Part shown: positions 7,934 through 14,465 of the stretch, piece by piece
Position numbering within the stretch: the first letter of the stretch is position 1
Layout: each line of letters begins with the position of its first letter
NCBI RefSeq assembly: GCF_946481715.1
Contig: NZ_CAMLOV010000040.1
Span: 1-35,701, forward strand
Direction of reading: 5' to 3'
DNA length: 35,701 nucleotides
From: an uncultured Mucilaginibacter sp.
GTDB lineage: Bacteria; Bacteroidota; Bacteroidia; Sphingobacteriales; Sphingobacteriaceae
Made by a program: the position numbers and the translations under genes
The notes under the pieces: model-generated
Database searches by the model: none
Seen by the model: only the letters and a program-made list of their open reading frames with translations
Told to the model about the DNA's origin: nothing

Positions 7934-8770
7934 TTAAAGTAAGTCCAGCACATCTATACCATAAACTTCCTTAAATAACTTGCTGAAGTGTGCGCGGGAA
8001 CTATAGCCGGCAATGTTAGAAATTTCGGTTACTGTACGGTATTTCCCTGATGCAATGGCCTCCCAGGCTAACTGTAAGCGGATGATGCGCACCAGTTTAT
8101 TTGGAGTAATACCCAGTATCTGGTCCACCCTCCGGTATAATTGCCTGTCGCTCACCGCTAACTCGCTACTGATCAGATTCAGGTTCAATTGCAACTTACC
8201 CGTGTACTTCCTCACAACGGCTTCAAAACTGTTTAACCAGTGCTGATCAGATTGCGAAGGCTCCTCATTCCTGCTTTCGTTCGCATTAATTTTCGGCCGT
8301 TGATGGGTTTTAAGCGGGCCTGTTTTGAATTCTTTTTTGAATCTTTTCTTATGGTCATCATTGATCATCTCCAGGATAACCGAGATCCGGTCATATTCTT
8401 CCACCTGTTTGCGGTAGGTAATATTTTTTGCGATAGCGAAAATCAGTTTGTCCCGTTTAATAGGCACGGATGTCCACGAGAGCCAAATTACCGAACCGTC
8501 TTTAGCGATAAACCTGTTTTCGAAATTCAATAGTGGTGCGCCATTGATTAAAATAGTCCGTTTTTGAGCGGTTATGGCCTGATCATCCGGATGAATAAAC
8601 GAATTGACAGGAGAGGCAAAAAGTTCTTGACTGGTGTACCCCAAAGTTTTTAATACAGCGATGTTTATCTTTTTAAAATAGCCATCATAACCTGTCACGC
8701 ACAGCAAATCTGGTGATAATTCAAAGAAATATTCCAAATCGAAAACAGCACCCGAGGTAGTCGTATTCAT
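7934..8770 (-). CDS. PAS-domain AraC-family transcriptional regulator
   Basis: The 278-residue protein has an N-terminal PAS domain (about 12-122: LEYFFELSPDLLCVTGYDGYFKKIN, with FIAKDGSVIWLSW and FAIAKNIT). A charged linker (about 125-178) joins it to a C-terminal AraC-type double helix-turn-helix (about 190-278: LISSELAVSDRQLYRRV and VTEISNIAGYSSRAHFSKLFKE). It probably senses a ligand, redox or light state through PAS and controls transcription. The usual AraC cupin domain is absent. An 11-bp direct repeat at 21-bp spacing lies about 120 bp upstream, fitting AraC-type binding geometry. It leads a minus-strand series with a receiver protein and a DUF892 protein. Confidence 0.88.
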   Translation of the reverse strand: MNTTTSGAVFDLEYFFELSPDLLCVTGYDGYFKKINIAVLKTLGYTSQELFASPVNSFIHPDDQAITAQKRTILINGAPLLNFENRFIAKDGSVIWLSWTSVPIKRDKLIFAIAKNITYRKQVEEYDRISVILEMINDDHKKRFKKEFKTGPLKTHQRPKINANESRNEEPSQSDQHWLNSFEAVVRKYTGKLQLNLNLISSELAVSDRQLYRRVDQILGITPNKLVRIIRLQLAWEAIASGKYRTVTEISNIAGYSSRAHFSKLFKEVYGIDVLDLL

Positions 8771-9440
8771 GCCTATAAAATGTTAAAAATGATGAACGCC
8801 ATGCCTGAAATTTTAATTCGATACCAGATAGTACGAACCAAATACTATTATAGATTAAATTGTTTTTAATTAAATACGTAACAACTAATTATGGCAGTTT
8901 TGAATACATCTTTGGCAGTTTTGTGAACGAGGTAAAAATTATTTTTAGTAATTATAAGCCGACTCTATTTTTGATGTGCCGGTAGCTTACATTATAATCT
9001 ACTCAAGCATACAGGCATCATCAATATGCACAAATGAGTTGCAAGCTGCAGAAGGTCCATTGCCGCCTGGGCGAGATTACACGGTGGTTGTTTTGCGCCG
9101 ATAAAAGCATTAAGCATCTTTTGCGGGAATCGCAGGCCTTATAAGAGTTTTTCAATACGTTCAAGAGATAGTTCTCCTCGCTAACGATTGGCCGGATGCC
9201 ATGTTGGTGTATTGGGAATGAAAGCGGCCGAAAGCAACCACACACAACTATGTCATCCCCTACGTACTGGAGCAGGGCGGTGGAAATGGGTTAAAGAAGA
9301 GCTTCTGCGCCATGATTAGCGGTTATGCAAGGACGAATTGCATGCCACATAAGATCTCTCCCTCGCTATCGCTTGGTTCGATGAGATGGTGCTAATTTGA
9401 ATCCATATCGCTAAATTTATAGCATAAACCTCCCCTCAGT
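8771..9440. other. Gene-poor interval, AT-rich then possibly decayed coding sequence
   Basis: 8771-9010 is AT-rich and holds the direct-repeat pair at 8892-8923 but no gene. From about 9020 to 9400 base composition becomes similar to coding DNA. Short protein-like stretches appear on the plus strand in more than one frame, for example FQYVQEIVLLANDWPDAM near 9145-9200 and HPLRTGAGRWKWVKEELLRHD near 9255-9320, each broken by stops. This resembles an old pseudogene, but I cannot name a family and no frame is long enough to call a gene. Confidence 0.35.
8892..8923. promoter_or_regulatory. Direct-repeat pair, possible AraC-family operator
   Basis: TGGCAGTTTTG occurs at 8892-8902 and again at 8913-8923, identical and exactly 21 bp apart (two helical turns). 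AraC-type proteins commonly bind two direct half-sites with this spacing. The nearest AraC-family gene starts at 8770 and is transcribed away from it. The link to that regulator is inferred. Confidence 0.45.
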
Positions 9441-9824
9441 ATGAACCTTAAACTATTACTCCAGCTATCGGTATTTGGGCTAATTATGGCCTTTGGCACT
9501 ATATCCCTCATCCCCGAAAATATTGAGCCTATTTTTTGGGTGCTGATATTTATTTTTTGTGCGGTGGTTATAGCTAAAGCATGCCCCGGCAGGTATTTTT
9601 GGCATGGCTTTTTGCTGAGTTTAATAAACAGTGTTTTGATAACCACAGTGCATACCATTTATTACGATAAGTACCTGGCACACCACCCTAATATGGCCTC
9701 GTTTGAATTGGGCAGGCACCCGCGTGTAATGCTGATATTAATGGCACCTGTATTCGGTATCGCGTTCGGGCTAATACAGGGTTTGTTTGCCTTTATCGCC
9801 TCAAAATTTGTGAAGAAAAATTAA
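9441..9824 (+). CDS. Small integral membrane protein of unknown function
   Basis: The 127-residue protein has about four hydrophobic segments (about 5-24, 30-47, 52-72 and 95-120), with a loop at 73-93 rich in His (YYDKYLAHHPNMASFELGRHP). It ends in a basic tail (SKFVKKN). No family was recognised with confidence; it is similar in style to DUF4199-like and other small Bacteroidota membrane proteins, but that is only an impression. It is convergent with the PAS-domain gene, one base away, so their 3' ends meet. The ATG at 9441 is the only good start. Confidence 0.65.
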   Translation: MNLKLLLQLSVFGLIMAFGTISLIPENIEPIFWVLIFIFCAVVIAKACPGRYFWHGFLLSLINSVLITTVHTIYYDKYLAHHPNMASFELGRHPRVMLILMAPVFGIAFGLIQGLFAFIASKFVKKN

Positions 9825-9825
9825 C

Positions 9826-10512
9826 TTACTGCAAATCTTTCGTCGCCTGGGCTTCCTGGCGTTCGCGCAGGTTGCGCATAATTTTGGTAAAGCCGCGGTG
9901 GTTATCCTGTTCATCGTATAACGGAAACACCAGGCCGCTGCCCCAAAAGCGGCTGCCATCTTTGCGCATGTGGTAGCGCTCGTCTATGGCGCGGCCGTTT
10001 TCTTTAGCGCGAATTAACTCTTTTTTGTCCTCGCCGGTGGCGATATCGTCCGGCGTGAAAAATATTTTGGCGCTTTGGCCTATTACTTCTACCTCTTTGT
10101 AACCCAGTACGTTTTCGGCACCCGAATTCCAACTGTTAATGTCGCCATTTTTGTCGGTAGTGATCACGGCATAGTCCTCCAGGCTTTCCAGCACCTGGTG
10201 AAAAAACTCCTCGCTCATCCTAAAGTAGCTATCGTCGAAAATATCCTGGCCGGTTATGCTATCGTTTATGGTTTCATAATCAAGCACAATAGCCGTATCG
10301 GCTATGCCGGCCGCCATCACCATAGGTTCGCGGGTAATTTTATAAAAGGTTTCGTAACCTTCGGGCAGGTTATAAAGCTCTGGTTTTTTGCGTACGGGTT
10401 TTAAAGTAAGCACAGTTTGCATAGCTGGCTCAGATGCTGTACTCGCCAGCAGGTAGGTGTAGCCTTTTTCAATCAGGTCGCCAAGTAACTGCGGGGTGAA
10501 TGAGATTTTCAT
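9826..10512 (-). CDS. PAS-domain protein without output domain
   Basis: In this 228-residue protein, residues 1-95 are unrecognised and residues about 102-222 form a PAS/PAC domain (FFHQVLESLEDYAVITTDKNGDINSWNSG, ENVLGYKEVEVIGQSAKIFF, then MRKDGSRFWGSG and a PAC-type end, HRGFTKIMRNL). The sequence resembles PAS domains of sensor kinases that bind flavin, haem or small ligands, but no kinase, cyclase or DNA-binding domain follows. It may be a stand-alone sensor subunit. The N-terminal part could be a degenerate sensory domain. No signal peptide or membrane segment is seen. Confidence 0.8.
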   Translation of the reverse strand: MKISFTPQLLGDLIEKGYTYLLASTASEPAMQTVLTLKPVRKKPELYNLPEGYETFYKITREPMVMAAGIADTAIVLDYETINDSITGQDIFDDSYFRMSEEFFHQVLESLEDYAVITTDKNGDINSWNSGAENVLGYKEVEVIGQSAKIFFTPDDIATGEDKKELIRAKENGRAIDERYHMRKDGSRFWGSGLVFPLYDEQDNHRGFTKIMRNLRERQEAQATKDLQ

Positions 10513-10534
10513 GGTTGATGGTATAGGTACAAAG

Positions 10535-10557
10535 AGGCCCCGGATGTGCCAGGGCCT
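10535..10557 (-). terminator. Possible hairpin between the lmo0937-like and PAS genes
   Basis: AGGCCC (10535-10540) pairs with GGGCCT (10552-10557) around an 11-nt loop, followed on the minus strand by a short T-containing stretch (CTTTG). It may end transcription of the small membrane-peptide gene. The U-tract is weak. Confidence 0.35.
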
Positions 10558-10572
10558 AAGTTTTTAAGGTAT

Positions 10573-10728
10573 TTATACAGCAGTAGGCCTGCGTATAATG
10601 CCTAATAAAAATGCAATAACAGCTATAACTAACAGCACATGTATAAGGCTGCCTGCTGCGGTGAAAAATACGCCAATTGCCCAGCCTATAATGAGGATAA
10701 CGGCAATGATATACAATAATGAATTCAT
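10573..10728 (-). CDS. lmo0937-family (DUF5670-like) small membrane protein, 51 residues
   Basis: From ATG 10726-10728 to TAA 10573-10575 the frame gives 51 residues: MNSLLYIIAVILIIGWAIGV, then FFTAAGSLIHVLLVIAVIAF, then LLGIIRRPTAV. It is two hydrophobic helices separated by a short Gly/Ala-rich turn with a His, the layout of the lmo0937 family of tiny membrane proteins common in Bacteroidota. Members are often found with stress-response genes; the molecular role is unknown. It lies 60 bases upstream of the PAS-domain gene on the same strand. Confidence 0.85.
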   Translation of the reverse strand: MNSLLYIIAVILIIGWAIGVFFTAAGSLIHVLLVIAVIAFLLGIIRRPTAV

Positions 10729-10826
10729 AGTTTATGGTTTAAAATGTTTTATAGATAGTATGCTGGTTATATCATAAATAGCGTGCCAAAAAACTTGTGC
10801 GGGTAATAACGCAAATTAGATTCCAC

Positions 10827-10921
10827 CGTCATTGCGAGGTACGAAGCAATCTCCCAATATGCAGAGCCCCTTGCATATCCGCTTTGCCTGCGTAGAGATT
10901 GCTTCGTACCTCGCAATGACG
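10827..10921. repeat. Long palindromic intergenic repeat (GTCATTGCGAGG family), copy 1
   Basis: Two 27-nt arms (10827-10853 and 10895-10921) are exact reverse complements, beginning CGTCATTGCGAGG and ending GCAATCTC. The 41-nt spacer has its own ATATGCA/TGCATAT stem (10857-10863 and 10872-10878). A second copy is at 25273-25356. The two copies share arms but have unrelated spacers, as in a dispersed REP-like element. Confidence 0.85.
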
Positions 10922-11076
10922 TGAATTTATACAGTTGATTATTAATACCTTTTTACTCACTCACCAGACCCAACGAAGAACACAAAAACCGGCCTTGTCC
11001 TGTTCGGCAACCACTGAAACTGCTGAAGCACTGCCTTTCATAGAACAGGGCGCCGCCGGCACTTTTCTTTGGTTCG

Positions 11077-11098
11077 TTTCTTTTGGTGTCAAAAGAAA
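11077..11098. repeat. Short perfect hairpin in the repeat-rich gap
   Basis: TTTCTTTTG (11077-11085) pairs with CAAAAGAAA (11090-11098) around GTGT. It sits in the 10729-11279 gap, which holds only repeat-like elements and a terminator. A 60-codon plus-strand frame across it (10935-11117) has no protein-like features. Confidence 0.5.
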
Positions 11099-11169
11099 TG
11101 AACATCCACAGGCTTGACAAAACCTACTGCCTCACCTAACGAAGCACAACAGAACGGCGCCACTCTACA

Positions 11170-11218
11170 CGTCATTGCATTTTTTTCCAGGGCCACTCTG
11201 GTGGATACAGCAATGACG
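11170..11218. repeat. Reduced copy of the GTCATTGC palindromic repeat
   Basis: CGTCATTGC (11170-11178) and GCAATGACG (11210-11218) are the outer nine bases of the long palindromic repeat. The inner part is replaced by a different sequence with a CCAG/CTGG stem. It looks like a degenerate or deleted relative of the copies at 10827 and 25273. Confidence 0.5.
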
Positions 11219-11224
11219 CGGTGG

Positions 11225-11262
11225 CAAAAAAAAAGCCCCTTGCTGAACATCAGAAGGGGCTT
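11225..11262 (-). terminator. Intrinsic terminator of the M61 peptidase gene
   Basis: On the minus strand, AAGCCCCTT (from 11262) pairs with AAGGGGCTT (to 11233), followed by a run of seven or more T residues. It starts 18 bases after the M61 stop codon. Confidence 0.85.
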
Positions 11263-11279
11263 GTATTGATTAGTTTATC

Positions 11280-13088
11280 TTAAAGCTTCAACCATTTTTT
11301 CCTCACGGCTAATTGTTGCGCGGTTGGGTTTGGCAGTTCTTCTGCCTTAAATTGTACACGGTTGTTGCGCAGTAAAGTAACCGGCAGGGTGTAGGGTTTG
11401 CCATCGCGTAAAACGGCAACGGTAATTTTATCGCCAACTTTGCGGCCGTTCATCAGGGTGGTCATATCGGTAACGGGGGTGCCATCAACTGATACAATTT
11501 CGTCGCCCACATTTATGCCGTCTATCCAACCCGCACTGCCACGCAGTACCATGCTTACAATTTTTTTGCCTGTTGGTACATTGCTTGCAGATACCCCAAG
11601 GGTTGGGTTATTGCTGCCCGCCAGTTGGTCGGTAAGTTTGTAACCGGCATAAGCAAGATATTTGTTATAATCTATCGGCGCTAAGCCATTGATGTATTTA
11701 GCATAAAAATCGTCCAGTTTTTTGCCTGCAAATTTCTCAAAGGCCAGTTTAAACTCGGCATCGGTATAACCGCGTTTTTTGCCCTTGTAATAGGTGTTGT
11801 ACATGTACTTCATGGCATCATCCAACGATTGCTTGCCGCCGGTGGCGTTCATGATCTCGAGGTCTAACAGCATCCCTATAACAGCGCCTTTATCGTAATA
11901 AGATATACCGGTATTATAGGAATTTTCGTTAGGGCGGTAGGCTTTTATCCAGGCATCAAAACTTGCTTCGGCCAGGGGCTGTACTTTGGTGCCTGGCTGG
12001 TTCTCTACGGTATTAATATCGCCTATGGCATCTGCCAGGTAGCTATCTACCGAGTAAATATCCGCGTGGCGGCGTATTAAATTCTGGTAATAGGCGGTAA
12101 AGCCTTCGGCTATCCACAGGTTGGTGGTGTAATTCTCGTTATCGTAATCAAACGGGCCTAACACAATAGGGCGCAGGCGTTTCACATTCCAAAGGTGGAA
12201 ATGCTCGTGCGCCACCAAGCCTAAAAAGTTAATATAGCCACCTTCGGTTCCATATTGCTCGCGGCTGGCGCCCAATACGGTGGAGCTTAAATGCTCCAAG
12301 CCACCGCCGCCACGTGCGCGGTTATGAACGATGAAGGTGTAATGCTTATTAGGGTTCTCGCCAAAAACAGCAGTTTCTGCTTCTATTACTTTCGCCATAT
12401 CTTTCTTCAGGCGTTCTTTATCGTAATTGCCGCCGCCGTACATGGCCACTTCGTATTTTACGCCCGCTGCATCAAAGCCAAAAACATCCTGCGTACCTAC
12501 TTCAATAGGAGAATCGTACAGGATATCAAAATTTGGCGCGGTGCGGGTAAACTGGTCGCCGCCAACCGGCTCAAGGCTGGTTGATACGGTTGTCCAATCC
12601 TTGTAAGGGATAATTTTAATGGTTGATGGCTGGTTCAGCATCCCTTTGGGGTATAAAAATATACCGGTGGTTGATAAAAAGCCATGCGTAATATCCACAA
12701 AACTGGTACGTACGGATACCTCGAAGGAGTAAACTTTATATTTTACCACCACAGTTGATACGCCTGCGGTATTGATATGCCAGGTGTTTTTGTTTGTTTT
12801 TGGGGCAGCCACATCCTTGCCGTTTGCTGTGGCGGTAAGGCTTTCTATATTTTTTGCAAACTCGCGCACCAGGTACGAACCGGGTGTCCAAACAGGCATT
12901 TTAAGGTCGAGGGTGGCTTGTTTTAGGCCGCTTACCGTCATCTCTATATCGGCATAGTGGGCTTGTGCTTCGGGGAAGGTTACTTTATACGCTATTTTAG
13001 CAGGGGGGGCAACCGCAGCGCCGGCCGTGGAGATTTTCATAACTAACAATAATAAATAAGCCAGGGCTAATGGTTTAAAACTTTTCAT
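11280..13088 (-). CDS. M61-family glycyl aminopeptidase with PDZ domain
   Basis: The 602-residue protein has a signal peptide (about 1-25), a beta-sandwich N-terminal region (about 30-200), then the M61 catalytic region. The GGGLEHLSS motif (261-269) precedes the zinc site H294-E295-x-x-H298 (VAHEHFHLWNVKRLRP), with E328 (WIAEGFTAYY) as the third ligand. A PDZ domain lies at about 490-575 (GWIDGINVGDEIVSVDG). M61 enzymes remove N-terminal glycine or alanine from peptides; this one probably acts in the periplasm. All catalytic residues are intact and the length is normal. It is monocistronic, with its own terminator. It is divergent from the efflux operon across 237 bases in which I see no convincing promoter. 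Confidence 0.92.
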   Translation of the reverse strand: MKSFKPLALAYLLLLVMKISTAGAAVAPPAKIAYKVTFPEAQAHYADIEMTVSGLKQATLDLKMPVWTPGSYLVREFAKNIESLTATANGKDVAAPKTNKNTWHINTAGVSTVVVKYKVYSFEVSVRTSFVDITHGFLSTTGIFLYPKGMLNQPSTIKIIPYKDWTTVSTSLEPVGGDQFTRTAPNFDILYDSPIEVGTQDVFGFDAAGVKYEVAMYGGGNYDKERLKKDMAKVIEAETAVFGENPNKHYTFIVHNRARGGGGLEHLSSTVLGASREQYGTEGGYINFLGLVAHEHFHLWNVKRLRPIVLGPFDYDNENYTTNLWIAEGFTAYYQNLIRRHADIYSVDSYLADAIGDINTVENQPGTKVQPLAEASFDAWIKAYRPNENSYNTGISYYDKGAVIGMLLDLEIMNATGGKQSLDDAMKYMYNTYYKGKKRGYTDAEFKLAFEKFAGKKLDDFYAKYINGLAPIDYNKYLAYAGYKLTDQLAGSNNPTLGVSASNVPTGKKIVSMVLRGSAGWIDGINVGDEIVSVDGTPVTDMTTLMNGRKVGDKITVAVLRDGKPYTLPVTLLRNNRVQFKAEELPNPTAQQLAVRKKWLKL

Positions 13089-13325
13089 GGCTGCAAGTTA
13101 TAAATTTTTATGTTTTTTAATTGCAAGGCAAAAAACTGCACAGTTGTAAAATGGTTGATACAAGCAAGCAAAGTACGGGCTAAGCGGTTAGTTTTGCGGA
13201 GATTATACATGAAGGTTTATAGGCATAATGGCTTATATTTACCGCGCATACCCTAATAATATGATGACCAATGCAAGTGCTTTTTTATTTATTGATAAAC
13301 CCATCACCCTGCCAATAAGCCAAAC

Positions 13326-14462
13326 ATGAAAACTAAATACATTATCTACACTTTGCTGGCTTTATTGGTTGCCTTCCTTATTTATAACAAATATTTTAGC
13401 CAGCACGCTAAAGAGCGCGATGCCCTAACTGCGAGTGGCCCAGGCGGCGGAGGCGGCCCCAAAGGTGGCAAGGACGGCGGCAAGGATGCAAAAGGCGGCA
13501 AGGGCGGTAGAGCCAACCCGCCGGTATCTGTTGTGCTGATGGTTGTAAAAGATACCGCGGTAAGCAACCAGATAGATATTACCGGTACCATTGATGCCAA
13601 CGAAAAGGTAAGCCTGATAAGCCAAACCGCAGGCAATATAACCGGCATATACTTTACCGAAGGTACCAAAGTAAGCAAAGGGCAGCTGCTAGTAAAAGTT
13701 TACAATGCCGACCAGCAGGCAGCCTTGCAGCAAATTAATGCGCAGATGGTACTTGCCCGCGATATTAATAACCGCAACAAGATATTATTGGAGAAAGAGG
13801 CGGTAAGCAAGGAGGAGTACGAAACTTCGCTATCATCCCTTAATGCTATGAAAGCGCAAGCGGATGTTATAAGGGCGCAGATAAGCCGTACCGAAATACG
13901 TGCGCCGTTCTCGGGCACTATTGGTTTGCGTAACGTTAGCCCCGGTGGTTACCTGTCGCCATCTACGCCCATCGCTACTATTGTAAACATCGACCCGGCA
14001 AAGGTTACCTTCTCGGTGCCCGAGCGTTACCTGCCTATTATTGGCAAAGGCAGCAAGGTGAAGTTTACTATAGAAAGCTCGCAAAAGGAGTTTTCTGCAA
14101 CGGTGTATGCCATTGAACCCGCGTTGGACGCAAATTCGCGTACCATAACCGTACGCGCTAAAGCGCCAAATGTGGGTAATGTGCTTACAGCAGGTTCCTT
14201 CGCCAAAATAAATTTAACGCTTGACCAGATACCTAAAACCATTATGGTACCTACCGAATGCGTGATACCGGATTTGAAAAGCAGCAAGGTTTATGTTTAC
14301 CATAATGGCATAGCCGAAGCCAAGTTTGTGAAAACCGACCTGCGTACCGATACCAAGATCCAAATTGTAGATGGGCTGAAACAAGGCGATAGCGTTGTAG
14401 TATCGGGGCTGATACAGATCCGCCCAAAATCGCCATTAAAAGTCCTTAAAGTTATTCAATAG
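13326..14462 (+). CDS. RND efflux periplasmic adaptor (membrane fusion protein)
   Basis: The 378-residue HlyD/AcrA-family adaptor has an N-terminal membrane anchor (about 5-22). A striking Gly/Lys-rich segment follows (residues 38-62, GPGGGGGPKGGKDGGKDAKG and on). Next come a biotinyl-lipoyl half (ITGTIDANEKVSLISQTAGN), a short alpha-hairpin (about 125-185), the second lipoyl half (EIRAPFSGTIGLRNVSPGGY) and beta-barrel and membrane-proximal domains. It bridges the inner-membrane pump to the outer-membrane channel. The pump gene begins three bases after its stop codon and the channel gene follows, making a standard tripartite operon. The Gly-rich linker is probably a disordered spacer. Substrates cannot be told from sequence. 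Confidence 0.95.
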   Translation: MKTKYIIYTLLALLVAFLIYNKYFSQHAKERDALTASGPGGGGGPKGGKDGGKDAKGGKGGRANPPVSVVLMVVKDTAVSNQIDITGTIDANEKVSLISQTAGNITGIYFTEGTKVSKGQLLVKVYNADQQAALQQINAQMVLARDINNRNKILLEKEAVSKEEYETSLSSLNAMKAQADVIRAQISRTEIRAPFSGTIGLRNVSPGGYLSPSTPIATIVNIDPAKVTFSVPERYLPIIGKGSKVKFTIESSQKEFSATVYAIEPALDANSRTITVRAKAPNVGNVLTAGSFAKINLTLDQIPKTIMVPTECVIPDLKSSKVYVYHNGIAEAKFVKTDLRTDTKIQIVDGLKQGDSVVVSGLIQIRPKSPLKVLKVIQ

Positions 14463-14465
14463 CAT

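Noticed and set aside
9021..9245. Minus-strand 74-codon open frame
   Set aside because: Its composition is unlike local proteins (many Cys, Arg, Ser). The plus strand of the same stretch holds broken protein-like segments instead.
10935..11117. Plus-strand 60-codon open frame
   Set aside because: It lies in a repeat-rich gap, spans a perfect hairpin at 11077-11098, and has no domain. Such frames often arise from intergenic repeats.
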